Part shown: positions 37,601-45,592 of the stretch, piece after piece | How positions within the stretch are numbered: position 1 is the first letter of the stretch | How the letters are laid out: each line of letters opens with the position of its first letter | Origin: Calditrichota bacterium | GTDB taxonomy: Bacteria > Electryoneota > AABM5-125-24 > Hatepunaeales > Hatepunaeaceae | Length of the DNA: 61,193 bases | Assembly (NCBI GenBank): GCA_018644935.1 | Contig: JABGPL010000016.1 | Location: 1 to 61,193 of the forward strand | Reading direction: 5' to 3' | Translations under genes and position numbers: made by a program | The notes under the pieces: model-generated | Database searches by the model: none | Told to the model about the DNA's origin: nothing | Seen by the model: only the letters and a program-made list of their open reading frames with translations

Positions 37601-39927
37601 ATCAGCGATTCTCTGCTCGATTCCCAAATAATCCTCGCACAATTCAAGCAAATTACGAACGTGGAAAGTACTTCCTCGAACAGGGGAGTTTAGCTCAAGC
37701 CTCAAGAGAGTTTTCCAAAACGGTAACAGCTCATGACAGAATGGTGGACCGTGGCTTGCCAGGAAGCCCAAAGTATGCTTCAAGGTCTTTGGCTCAGGTC
37801 TTAGAATGGGAGCATGCTGAATATGATGAAATTCAATTCAGACTCCCGACGTCCTCTCTCAGAGCGAGTGAGAAAGAGAAGGTCGCAAAGCGAAATAACC
37901 TCATTGAAAAGTACCAAAAATTACTTTCATTTGGTCAGAAAGAAGGATATGCAGGATTTTATCGCATGGGACTTCTCGATGACGAGTTGGCGCGTGTAAC
38001 CTATGAGCAGGAAGTTCCCGATTACAATCGACAGGATAGAAGATTACAGGCAACCACCGATCTTGTAGATAAATCGATCATTCTTTCTTCAGTTGCTTCT
38101 GCAACATACGAATCTGGTATTGATAATCTAAATTCCATTATTGATCAGTTATCTGTAGAACTGACGAGTATGAGGTTGAATTACAATTCAATCACTGAGA
38201 ATATTGCGATAATGCAAAAAGAGGATGCTGAGGGTCTTTCAGATTCTCTAGCACAGCAACGGATTTTTGGTTTAACGTTGACTGAGATAGATTCTTCGCT
38301 CATTATTGCAAGGAATATCATAAATCTTTCAAAGGTCAGAATTCCTGATTTAGCTTTCAATAGAGGTGAGTACCTAACCAGACTCTGGGATGAAAATCTT
38401 CTAATTCGTGGAACGGAGAATGACGAAGAAATCAATATGCTGTTCCGTGAAGAAATTTTAAACAATACCGTAACACCGATAGCTCAGGAAATATGTGGTC
38501 TCTATTTACAGGCCTTTGCCAAATCAGAAGAGTTCGGATCGGGCAGCAAATACAGGGATCAGATTATTGCGGCAAATCATGGCGTAATGGGAGTATTAAT
38601 CGATCAGTACGATGAACAGATAAAACTTACCGTTGATCGCATAGACAATTACACTGCCCAATATGAAGTGATGTTACCACAGGGTGAAGATGCCCAATCA
38701 CCAGATGGGTTGTATCCTGAAGAGATGGGAACGCTGATTCAGTATCAGTACGACTATTTCAATATATTTACACAGGACCTGATTTTATCTTTTTCCAGCC
38801 TGATGGATACCGTAATTACCTATGAATTACCGCGTGGATTTGGAGAGGGAATTTACGATCGGATGATGCAGTATGTCATAGATCAGCATCACAAGATTAA
38901 GGATTATTCGGTTCTGGCTGCCAATCATGTTGAGGAGTACTCAGTTAAGTACAATGAGACCGAAGATTACATATGGGATGATGCTTATCGAGCTTTCGAG
39001 GATGTTTTAGCATATCTTGGTGATTATGATCTTGAGCTTCTAACTGAAGGAATCAGGCTGAAGACAGATCATGACATGTTTGGAGATGCCGGTGTCGAGT
39101 TGATGCGTATTGCAGTTGCGGAAAATCCAGGGGAGTTTGCCTCTTCCTTTGGTATCGAACCAGAACGTACTTCAGAAGTCACCAGTAGCAATTGGAGAGT
39201 GTGGCCCGAATATATAAGCGGGTTTGAAGCAATTGGATTTTCTGACGACGATTGGGGAAGTGCGACCCTCACCGCTGTCCCCCTCGGAACCGATTTAGGG
39301 ATTTTGGATAGCCTTAGCGCGAGTCCAATCTGGCATGAGTTAATCGCAGTAAATGACACAATTGTTGACTCTACTAACGGATTGCCGGTTGAAGAGGAAG
39401 ATGATTTCCTTCAAATGCTTGATGAAGAAGTTGAAACGTTCAATACACTTGAGGAACAACAGGCACTCGAATTGGCAGAGTCCGCCTGGCAATTCTGGAT
39501 AGAGGGTGATGAGGCTTCAGTAAAACGGTATTTCCGTAGAGAATTTTACCTTAGTACAAAACCGACATCGAGCCAAATATGGATAACGGCTGATGATGAT
39601 TTCAACCTGTTTATAAATGGTATTTACATTGCCGCTGACAACAGGGATGAAGTTGATTTGGATCGAGTTGAGGTTTTCGATATTGGACAGTATTTGGTTG
39701 AAGGCGTGAATGTGATTGCAATCGGTGTTTCTGATGTTGATGAGACAAAACACGGTTTAGTTGCCGGGATGATATTTGAAAGTATCGCAGACATTGGTCA
39801 ACAATTGGATTTGATTGCGGAAAAAGAAAAAGAGAGGCAACGTACTCTAAAAGAAATGAGTGTCGCCGAGCCTACCGCAACTGAAATGCATCGTATGCGT
39901 ACAATTGAAAAGAACAAACTCCGATAA
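34600..39927 (+). CDS. giant exported TPR protein with C-terminal beta-sandwich (1775 aa)
   Basis: Signal peptide (KLLLASGLLFVWLFTMYSPG, then YSQ), a Glu-rich disordered stretch (about 130-200), then some 1000 residues of TPR repeats of the YbgF/BamD type. Repeat examples are AMYQKVVDEYPTSEYADDAL, NRIFETLISIYPESNYVLNS, AETYYKFLEVFPLDDRAPEV and NEIYQRFSARFPNNPRTIQA. A helical region follows at about 1150-1500. The C-terminal part (about 1527-1730) looks like a jelly-roll/galactose-binding-like fold (FLSTKP-type strands, FNLFINGIYIAADNRDEVDL, LVEGVNVIAIGVSD), interrupted by a Glu-rich loop. It is ATGA-coupled to the previous gene. Size and repeats suggest a periplasm-spanning scaffold, comparable in kind to AgmU/GltD of myxobacterial gliding; homology is not demonstrated. 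Confidence 0.78.
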   Translation: MKVKLTGRKLLLASGLLFVWLFTMYSPGYSQPTDQEGADQSETSAPESYLLAGLNFIPDDVRERWLGLVNSPESQPYNEFMLEGEHIIRSLGELSEITGGEVPDEEESGGDTYLSLNEQLLSVINLVETKISDEKSDQPASESTEPETEDVDQTAEETEQPEEVAEKPVETEEDIDDADIPVSDPVEQVAEPGIEEIEAMLQDRSTERNEVSEEIKNYRRDLIKKGLKILQEQTANPENRTDPARRDAIAGLYFRFTELTYQESYDLFLEETGNYIDEMNRLSESNPSAASRLVPPEPDYSRVMAMYQKVVDEYPTSEYADDALYNIGVLTSESPSEIDRTNANRIFETLISIYPESNYVLNSLRRIGDYYFQPPINDLESAALAFNQILQQFQDSKYYQEALYKLGWTYYRMSDLPQAVEYFASVLDISYAGDEGGLDAGTLLDIANESINYLGICYAIDPVEWDGAGVDNLAIWLENNPVRKDKYGADVVLQLGDIYNIQLGRYMKAAETYYKFLEVFPLDDRAPEVQAKIVDLYQEGNIFDIERAQIEKINFFTSYNPDSQWWKKNENPATRKKVIPLLEKTLDMIIDELLVQATDAGDRNKYIEYEKYSREYLRFWPKGPNAYKILYKLASVLENKLRQPMLAMREYWQVANEYDDSTYREIAAGRVVAIAQKFNKQEESGRIYVSDDGEILPPLDSTSEQDSVSEDSAPEDVLQVTQLLNSQKLLLAAYDKFLELFPGSNLCPGMQLRASDLLYEHNQFAESRIYAYALINDYPESEHVGKAYQLVIEGHFQSKEYDKVEEVNQLVQTADVDDELKTSLSTRKAESLFLGAKELKSGDNHLEAAERFKRVAVETPDYEYADRSLFQAGLEYRLGGAWTEANEVFLLLVDRYPVSEYAPKALYNAGYDLQTEVNDLSGSARLFEDLANNYKESDLTKGALANASANYAAVEDHEGVIRVNELFVSLFPNDDDAHIYLFENAEHYLSLGDVDKANEIYQRFSARFPNNPRTIQANYERGKYFLEQGSLAQASREFSKTVTAHDRMVDRGLPGSPKYASRSLAQVLEWEHAEYDEIQFRLPTSSLRASEKEKVAKRNNLIEKYQKLLSFGQKEGYAGFYRMGLLDDELARVTYEQEVPDYNRQDRRLQATTDLVDKSIILSSVASATYESGIDNLNSIIDQLSVELTSMRLNYNSITENIAIMQKEDAEGLSDSLAQQRIFGLTLTEIDSSLIIARNIINLSKVRIPDLAFNRGEYLTRLWDENLLIRGTENDEEINMLFREEILNNTVTPIAQEICGLYLQAFAKSEEFGSGSKYRDQIIAANHGVMGVLIDQYDEQIKLTVDRIDNYTAQYEVMLPQGEDAQSPDGLYPEEMGTLIQYQYDYFNIFTQDLILSFSSLMDTVITYELPRGFGEGIYDRMMQYVIDQHHKIKDYSVLAANHVEEYSVKYNETEDYIWDDAYRAFEDVLAYLGDYDLELLTEGIRLKTDHDMFGDAGVELMRIAVAENPGEFASSFGIEPERTSEVTSSNWRVWPEYISGFEAIGFSDDDWGSATLTAVPLGTDLGILDSLSASPIWHELIAVNDTIVDSTNGLPVEEEDDFLQMLDEEVETFNTLEEQQALELAESAWQFWIEGDEASVKRYFRREFYLSTKPTSSQIWITADDDFNLFINGIYIAADNRDEVDLDRVEVFDIGQYLVEGVNVIAIGVSDVDETKHGLVAGMIFESIADIGQQLDLIAEKEKERQRTLKEMSVAEPTATEMHRMRTIEKNKLR

Positions 39928-39937
39928 GGACTTAAGC

Positions 39938-40282
39938 ATGAAATCAATATTCTACCCTATAATTCTCGTTTTATGCCTTGGTATTACCTCATTATCCTTC
40001 TCGCAGGAGAATGAAGGCCAGGCAGAGAATCAGGAAGATGCCGTTAATGAGGGTGGTGTACTAATGCTTCAGGAAATTCTTATCGAAGTTGCTCCGGAGC
40101 TACCCACAGTCGTAGTTACAATTCAGCGACAAAAGCCAGAAATCGAAAAAGTTGCCATAAAAAGCCCTTTGAAACGCATGCAACTTGAAGAATCAACGCT
40201 AATTCGCCCGGATTTGAGCAAAATGAAACCAACGAAAATAAAAGAACCCAAAAAGATGCTTGCTCGAGAGCGAAAACGCTGA
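39938..40282 (+). CDS. small exported protein of the TPR-TolQR operon
   Basis: A protein of about 114 aa. The ATG at 39938, 8 bases after the preceding stop, gives a clean signal peptide (SIFYPIILVLCLGITSLSFS); the longer frame from 39860 overlaps the TPR gene. The mature part has an acidic start (QENEGQAENQEDAVNEGG), one short beta-like stretch (EILIEVAPELPTVVVTIQRQ) and a Lys/Arg-rich end (KKMLARERKR). No family is recognised. The IEVAPELPTV segment resembles a periplasmic binding peptide or linker. A function within the adjacent energised complex is inferred from the operon. Confidence 0.6.
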   Translation: MKSIFYPIILVLCLGITSLSFSQENEGQAENQEDAVNEGGVLMLQEILIEVAPELPTVVVTIQRQKPEIEKVAIKSPLKRMQLEESTLIRPDLSKMKPTKIKEPKKMLARERKR

Positions 40283-40385
40283 TATATTTAAATACTCATT
40301 TTAAGACAACTAAAAACAGCGTGGGTACGCAAGTTGAAACGCTGTAAATTCAATAAAAAACTGATATTGATGGAGAACGAGGCTT

Positions 40386-41033
40386 ATGTCCGTCTTTTCC
40401 AAGTTCTTCCACGCTTTTAATACTGCACAGCCCGGCTGGCAGTTTATGTGGATTATTCTGATCTTCGGTGCAGTAATGTTGGCAATTGCGCTTGAACGAG
40501 CCATTTTTATTTACGTTCGCTCAAATGTTAGTGCCTCCCGATTTATGGCGAAGATTCGGGAACTTGTCCTGAAGGATAATTATGATAAAGCAATTGAGCT
40601 TTGTCGATCTGCAGGACAGAAGGCTTTACCACTGGTTGTTCTGGCAGCGGTCAAGGAAGCAAAGGGTCGAGATTTTATCGACTTCAGAGCTGTGCAGAAT
40701 GCTGTTGATGAAGCAACTCTTGAGATAATTCCTAAGTTGAGTAAGCGAACGGGCTATCTTGCGGTGATTGGTAATATCGCAACACTGACCGGTCTGCTTG
40801 GAACGATATTTGGTCTTATTGTCTCATTTGAAGCTGCTGGCGCTGCTGGTGCTGGTCAGGAAGCACTGACCCAAGGTATCGCGGTTGCAATGCTCACGAC
40901 AATGTGGGGATTGTTAGTTGCGATTCCCTCTCTGATTGCCTACACGGTTATTAACACCAAAGCTAACGATATCGTTGATGATATTGATGAGCATTCTGTA
41001 AAGCTTATTCACCTGATGACCAGAGGTAAATAG
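40386..41033 (+). CDS. MotA/TolQ/ExbB family proton channel protein
   Basis: A 215-aa protein with three membrane helices: about 17-42 (FMWIILIFGAVMLAIALERA), about 122-145 (YLAVIGNIATLTGLLGTIFG) and about 163-188 (GIAVAMLTTMWGLLVAIPSL). The two conserved motifs of the family are intact: GNIATLTGLLGTIFGLI and EALTQGIAVAMLTTMWGLLVAIP. Length fits TolQ/ExbB. It should form a pentamer around a dimer of the TolR/ExbD proteins encoded next and use proton flow to drive movement across the envelope. It is preceded by a good GGAG and a small hairpin (40316-40345). Confidence 0.92.
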   Translation: MSVFSKFFHAFNTAQPGWQFMWIILIFGAVMLAIALERAIFIYVRSNVSASRFMAKIRELVLKDNYDKAIELCRSAGQKALPLVVLAAVKEAKGRDFIDFRAVQNAVDEATLEIIPKLSKRTGYLAVIGNIATLTGLLGTIFGLIVSFEAAGAAGAGQEALTQGIAVAMLTTMWGLLVAIPSLIAYTVINTKANDIVDDIDEHSVKLIHLMTRGK

Positions 41034-41629
41034 TGGCTTTTAAACCTTCAGATAAGAAGAAACGGGCGCCTGAAAGCATTGAGCCGAATATTACGCCTAT
41101 TATGAATCTGATGGTTGTTCTGATTCCGATGCTGCTGTCTGCAGCTCGATTAACAGAGCTTTCGCTTTTGGAGTATTTACCGCCTGCAGAAACATCAACA
41201 ACAGGGAGTGGCGCGAGTAGCGAACCTCCTGAAGAATCTATCGAAAAGCTCAACTTGCTTATAAATATTCAACCTGAGAATATCCAGGTTAGTATTTATC
41301 AGTCTGTTGATCTGGGTCCCAATTTCTTTGAGATACCCATAAAGAGTGATGCTCATGATTGGGAAACCCTAAAGGACAGTCTGATTTTAATCAAACAACG
41401 CGAAGTCGGAGAACCGGTCGGTACGCTATCGGTTATGGACGAGCGAAGCGGGGAGATGAAGACCATTCCTAAATACCGATTTAGTGATGGTGAAGAAGTC
41501 TCGATCGCAGCAGACGGTGGGATTCCTTTTCAGACGATCATCCGAGCGATGGATGCCTGTAAATATTATGTAGATGGTAAAGCAATGAAACCGCTATTTC
41601 CGATCACTTTATTGAAACAATTCCAGTAG
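41033..41629 (+). CDS. ExbD/TolR family protein with Asn at the proton site
   Basis: A 198-aa protein with a short basic cytoplasmic end, one membrane helix (about 20-40) and a periplasmic domain of about 150 residues. The entry to the helix is PNITPIMNLMVVLIPMLLSA. In ExbD/TolR the corresponding motif is N-x-T-P-x-x-D, whose Asp carries the proton; here residue 25 is Asn (codon AAT at 41105-41107). The periplasmic part is larger than in ExbD and ends with the usual QTIIRAMDACKYY-type helix. The start is GTG at 41033, overlapping the TolQ stop by one base. It may be a structural or regulatory partner that cannot conduct protons; alternatively another acidic residue (Glu42 region, RLTELSLLE) may substitute. 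Confidence 0.85.
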   Translation: MAFKPSDKKKRAPESIEPNITPIMNLMVVLIPMLLSAARLTELSLLEYLPPAETSTTGSGASSEPPEESIEKLNLLINIQPENIQVSIYQSVDLGPNFFEIPIKSDAHDWETLKDSLILIKQREVGEPVGTLSVMDERSGEMKTIPKYRFSDGEEVSIAADGGIPFQTIIRAMDACKYYVDGKAMKPLFPITLLKQFQ

Positions 41630-41732
41630 TGTTGGTTTTTTGGAGATATTAGTTTAGAATGTCTGTAAAATTCAATAAACCGGTTGTGAGATATTGAGAT
41701 TTTCATGCTCTTGGTTTCGTTAGGGAGATAAA

Positions 41733-42221
41733 ATGGCTTTCGCGCCTTCAAAAGGAAAGAAAAATCGACGTAAGGAGGAGGGGACTTTGTCACTCAATTC
41801 CATGATGGATATGATGACAATCATCCTATTGTTCCTTCTTAAGTCGATGTCAACCAGCGGTGGATTAATTAAACCTTCACCATTCCTGGATTTGCCGTAC
41901 TCAATCCAGGAAAAAATGCCTAAGAAGGCCTTGGCTATTCTGGTTTCCACCAGAGGTGTCTTGGAGGATATGGAGGTTGATCCAAGGATTATTTCCGACC
42001 AGAATGAAATGACGAATCCCGATAATGTTGTATTGCCGGGATTAGAAAAATATCTGGTTGAGAACAAGGATTTGCGAGATAGGATTGGGCAATTCCGTGG
42101 CGAGATTACAATTCAGTGCGATAAGAATGTTACGTATGATTGGTTGCTAAAGGTGATAAATACCTGTGGGCAAGCAGAGTATGTAACAATCGATTTCGTT
42201 GTGATAAAAGAAAAAACCTGA
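41733..42221 (+). CDS. ExbD/TolR family protein with intact proton-site Asp
   Basis: A 162-aa protein sharing the MAF.PS.KK beginning with its neighbour. The helix entry is LSLNSMMDMMTIILLFLLKS, with Asp26 at the conserved proton-carrying position. The periplasmic domain of about 115 residues ends in TYDWLLKVINTCGQAEYVTI, the conserved ExbD/TolR helix-strand. AGGGAG lies a few bases before the ATG. Together with the Asn-bearing paralogue it could form an asymmetric dimer inside the TolQ pentamer. One TolQ plus two TolR genes is also the composition of the AglR-AglQ-AglS motor of Myxococcus. Confidence 0.88.
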   Translation: MAFAPSKGKKNRRKEEGTLSLNSMMDMMTIILLFLLKSMSTSGGLIKPSPFLDLPYSIQEKMPKKALAILVSTRGVLEDMEVDPRIISDQNEMTNPDNVVLPGLEKYLVENKDLRDRIGQFRGEITIQCDKNVTYDWLLKVINTCGQAEYVTIDFVVIKEKT

Positions 42222-42231
42222 GGTAAGGTAA

Positions 42232-43287
42232 GTGGCCCAGGTAATGGCATTTCCGAAAGAGCTAGAACGACATATGTTTAGAGATCTCGATAGAGATTTC
42301 TTTATAATTACTGTGTTCTGCCTTATTTTTATGATCAGTTTCTTTTCCTTTATGTCTGGTAAGGAATTCGCTGCCTTAAGTGCTGATGAGATTAAGCGCT
42401 ATACCGAAATTATTTACAGGGTTCCTGTTCGAACTACTCCGATTGTGGCTACTGAATCAGCTACTGTTGGTGGAGATGAATCTGAGGAACTTGCTGAGGA
42501 TACAAAGGCAGAAGTTCCTGAGATAGAAGAAGTGGAAGCTGTTGAAGAAGTTGCTGAATTTGCGTCTGAAGAATCGAAACGCGATAACAGGCAACAGAAG
42601 CGTCAAAAGCGTTCAAACACTCAAGAGCGAAGACGCGAGAAAGTTCGAGCAGCTGCGGAGAGAATGAAAATTCTAGCTGGGCCTACATCTTCCGGTGGCA
42701 GGAAGACGAGAGGTGGAACAGCATCCGCGGAAGCACTTGGACTATCCTCTGGCTCCGTTGAGGGATATGACGTCAAGAAAATGGTCGGGATAGTCGGTGA
42801 CTCCGATACTCGCTCGAAAGTAAAAAAAGCGCGTGGTGGCGGGGCTGTCTCAGACGATGCTTCAGATATCGACATTGGTGAGCTTAAAAAGCTATCTATC
42901 GAAGAAGGTGACATGATGTTTAAACAGACATCGGTTGACCTTAATCGCAGTACTATCACTGCGAGGGGTAGAGGCTCTAAAGTTAAGCAACGCAGTCAAT
43001 CTGCGATCTCAGAAATTGTAATGAAAAACAAGAACCAGGTTCAGTATTGTTATTGGACTTTGAAGAGGAGAGATTCGAGTCTTCGTGGTAGAGTTCCTGT
43101 TGAATTTACGATAAATCCCGCTGGTGAAGTCATAAAGGTCCGTTTCAGGCGAACAGACTGGTATGGCAATAAATTGGGGGCTGAGGTTGAGAGATGCATT
43201 AAAAACGTAATCTCAAGCTGGCGATTTGATGAGATAGACCCGAAAGCTGGCAATGTGACTGCTGGAGCAACATACGTATTTGAGTAG
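42232..43287 (+). CDS. TonB-like energy transducer with AgmX/PglI-type C-terminal domain
   Basis: A 351-aa protein starting at GTG (42232). One membrane helix lies at about 23-41 (FFIITVFCLIFMISFFSFMS). A Glu/Val-rich segment (about 80-110), a Lys/Arg-rich segment (about 115-145) and a Gly/Ser linker lead to a C-terminal domain of about 95 residues. That domain has VMKNKNQVQYCYWTLKRRDS, RGRVPVEFTINPAGEVIKVR and EVERCIKNVISSWRFDEIDP. The Cys-x-x-x-x-x-x-R, F-T-I-x-P-x-G and C-I-x-x-x-x-x-x-W-R-F landmarks match the TonB-related domain of myxobacterial AgmX/GltJ and PglI/GltG. It should transmit motor movement to outer-membrane or periplasmic partners, here most likely the TPR proteins. It ends the operon at a strong terminator. 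Confidence 0.82.
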   Translation: MAQVMAFPKELERHMFRDLDRDFFIITVFCLIFMISFFSFMSGKEFAALSADEIKRYTEIIYRVPVRTTPIVATESATVGGDESEELAEDTKAEVPEIEEVEAVEEVAEFASEESKRDNRQQKRQKRSNTQERRREKVRAAAERMKILAGPTSSGGRKTRGGTASAEALGLSSGSVEGYDVKKMVGIVGDSDTRSKVKKARGGGAVSDDASDIDIGELKKLSIEEGDMMFKQTSVDLNRSTITARGRGSKVKQRSQSAISEIVMKNKNQVQYCYWTLKRRDSSLRGRVPVEFTINPAGEVIKVRFRRTDWYGNKLGAEVERCIKNVISSWRFDEIDPKAGNVTAGATYVFE

Positions 43288-43324
43288 TCATACTTAAAAA
43301 GACTGGTTGTTTTTCATGATTGTG

Positions 43325-43359
43325 AAAAGCGGGATTGAATTGTTCAATCCCGCTTTTTT
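43325..43359 (+). terminator. rho-independent terminator of the TPR-TolQR-TonB operon
   Basis: AAAGCGGGATTGAA pairs with TTCAATCCCGCTTT around a short TTG loop, ending in a T-run. It lies 38 bp after the TonB-like gene and cleanly separates it from aspS. Confidence 0.93.
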
Positions 43360-43441
43360 ATCAAACAGGATCAACCTGTTTTACCAGTAGAAACTCAAAA
43401 ACTTAAAAAGAACAAAGAAGAACTAACTCTACAAGATTCTA

Positions 43442-45235
43442 ATGGACAATAATTCTCTTAATAAGAATCAATTCAGAACTCACATGTGTGGTGAGCTGAC
43501 TGGAGAAAATTCTGGACAAATGGTCGTATTATCCGGGTGGGTAGCCAGGGTAAGAGACCTGGGGGAACTGCAATTTCTCGTGATTCGGGATCGTACTGGG
43601 AAAACACAGGTCGTCGCCGACCCAGGATCAGAAATTGCAAATGCAATGAAAACTCTCAGTCATGAAGATGTCATCCGGATTAACGGACTGGTGAGATATC
43701 GTCCTGGTGATATGCTCAACAGAGATATGAAAACCGGAGAGATTGAAGTTCTTGCTGATAAAATCGAGGTTCTTAGCCATTCAAAGCTCCCGCCTCTTGG
43801 TGTTGAAGATAAAGATGATATAAGTGAAGAGCAAAGATTAAGATATCGTTATCTTGATTTACGTCGACCGAATATGATTAGAAACCTCGAATTGAGACAC
43901 AGAGCTCTGCAGGCGACACGAAGATTTCATGAAGAATGCGGTTTTATGGAAGTAGAGACTCCATTTTTTATTCGCAGCACACCCGAAGGGGCAAGAGATT
44001 TTATCGTTCCAAGCCGTGTCCACAAAGGCGAATTCTATGCTTTACCGCAGTCTCCTCAGATATATAAACAGGCTTTAATGGTTGGAGGTGTGGATAGATA
44101 TTTTCAACTGACACGTTGTTTCCGTGATGAAGACCTAAGAAGTGATCGTCAACCTGAGTTTACTCAGATTGACTTAGAAATGTCATTTGTTACCGAAGAG
44201 GATGTGTATTCACATTCAGAAGGGATGCTGGTTCGGTTAGTCAAAGAAACTCTGGGCGCGGATATAGAACCCGAATTCCCTCGTATTAGCTACCAGAATG
44301 CTCTGGATCAGTACGGAAGTGATGCACCGGATATGCGATTTGAGATGAAATTATTTAGAGCAGATGATCAATTTAAGGAATCGGCATTCAAAGCATTCGC
44401 CTCCGTTGTATTGAAAGGTGGTTCTGTCGTTGGAATGTGTGGGAAGGGAAAAGGAACGTTATCTCGCAAACAACGTGAGAAGTTGGAAGTAGCTGCCCGT
44501 GAAGTAGGGTTAGCTGGCCTTCTTTCTGTACCTGTGACTGATCAAGGGTTAACGGGCATAATTGGGAAACTCTTCTCTGAAGATCAACAACGGACACTTA
44601 TTGAAAACGCAACGGCTGAAGTCGGTGATTTAATGATGTTTGCAGCGGGCGATTTGGATTTGGTCTCGACGGCAATGGGGAAACTAAGAAGAACTTTCGC
44701 AAAAGATTGGAGCCTGGTTCCAGATGGAATGTTATCATTCTGCTGGGTTGTTACACCTCCGTTGTTTGAAAAGGTATCAGAAGGAGAAGGTTTAACGGCT
44801 GTGCATCATCCCTTTACTATGCCAGTTGATGAAGATATACACTTACTTGAGACAGAACCGTTGAACGTAAAAAGCAGAGCTTATGATATTGTTCTTAATG
44901 GTGTTGAAATAGCCTCCGGGAGCATAAGAATTCACAATCCTGAGTTACAGGAAAGGGTTTTAAATGTGATAGGGATTGACTCTGCTGAAGCAAAACACCG
45001 ATTCGGCTTCCTTCTTGAAGCCCTTAGCTATGGCGCTCCACCTCATGGGGGAGTAGCACTCGGATTTGATAGAATTGTAATGTTACTTGCAGGTGAAAAA
45101 TCCATTAGGGATGTCATCGCGTTCCCAAAAACGAATCTTGCTGCATCATTGATGGATGGAGCCCCCTCAAGTGTAGACAGTGAACAACTATCAGAGCTTG
45201 GACTTAAACTCATTGAATCGTCCGAGAAGGCTTGA
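43442..45235 (+). CDS. aspS: aspartyl-tRNA synthetase
   Basis: A 597-aa bacterial-type class II synthetase. The OB-fold anticodon domain is at about 10-115 (VVLSGWVARVRDLGELQFLV). Motif 2 is seen as FRDEDLRSDRQPEFTQIDLE. The bacterial GAD insertion is at about 295-410, and motif 3 is GGVALGFDRIVMLLAG near the end. It charges tRNA-Asp. Whether it also acts on tRNA-Asn cannot be settled without knowing if gatCAB is present. A promoter upstream was not identified with confidence. Confidence 0.96.
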   Translation: MDNNSLNKNQFRTHMCGELTGENSGQMVVLSGWVARVRDLGELQFLVIRDRTGKTQVVADPGSEIANAMKTLSHEDVIRINGLVRYRPGDMLNRDMKTGEIEVLADKIEVLSHSKLPPLGVEDKDDISEEQRLRYRYLDLRRPNMIRNLELRHRALQATRRFHEECGFMEVETPFFIRSTPEGARDFIVPSRVHKGEFYALPQSPQIYKQALMVGGVDRYFQLTRCFRDEDLRSDRQPEFTQIDLEMSFVTEEDVYSHSEGMLVRLVKETLGADIEPEFPRISYQNALDQYGSDAPDMRFEMKLFRADDQFKESAFKAFASVVLKGGSVVGMCGKGKGTLSRKQREKLEVAAREVGLAGLLSVPVTDQGLTGIIGKLFSEDQQRTLIENATAEVGDLMMFAAGDLDLVSTAMGKLRRTFAKDWSLVPDGMLSFCWVVTPPLFEKVSEGEGLTAVHHPFTMPVDEDIHLLETEPLNVKSRAYDIVLNGVEIASGSIRIHNPELQERVLNVIGIDSAEAKHRFGFLLEALSYGAPPHGGVALGFDRIVMLLAGEKSIRDVIAFPKTNLAASLMDGAPSSVDSEQLSELGLKLIESSEKA

Positions 45236-45307
45236 CAAGTGGTAATAGATTTATTAGTTTTGGAAAGACTGGAAATAAGTTCAACAAATGTAAATGCCGG
45301 AGGGCAT

Positions 45308-45568
45308 GTGACAATTTACAGAAGAATATCTTCTGCAGCATTGGCATTGGTTTTTGTCTTCTCATTGCTTTTCGTTGGCGGCTGTACAAAATATGCAAGC
45401 CAGAAGGATGTTGATAACCTTCAGGAAGCAAAATCCGCCGCGGTTTCTTCGGAAAAAGAACTCGATCAAGTAAAGACAACTAGAAAGAATCTTGAAAGAG
45501 AGCTGCAAGCGAAGAAGGATGAATTGCAAGTCGCAGAAGATGATCTAAAAACAGTAAAAGGTCAATAA
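45308..45568 (+). CDS. small coiled-coil lipoprotein (Lpp-like)
   Basis: A protein of about 86 aa starting at the GTG at 45308, which has GGAGGG directly upstream; the longer frame from the GTG at 45239 has no such site. Signal peptide and lipobox (ALALVFVFSLLFVGGC, Cys at about 26) are followed by a single heptad-repeat helix (KSAAVSSEKELDQVKTTRKN then LERELQAKKDELQVAEDDL). This is the plan of Braun-type or Pal-associated spacer lipoproteins, but the C-terminus ends in GQ rather than the Lys used for peptidoglycan linkage. The LysM protein downstream suggests a joint role at the cell wall. Confidence 0.7.
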   Translation: MTIYRRISSAALALVFVFSLLFVGGCTKYASQKDVDNLQEAKSAAVSSEKELDQVKTTRKNLERELQAKKDELQVAEDDLKTVKGQ

Positions 45569-45592
45569 CCGGTGATAATAACGGAGGAAGGA

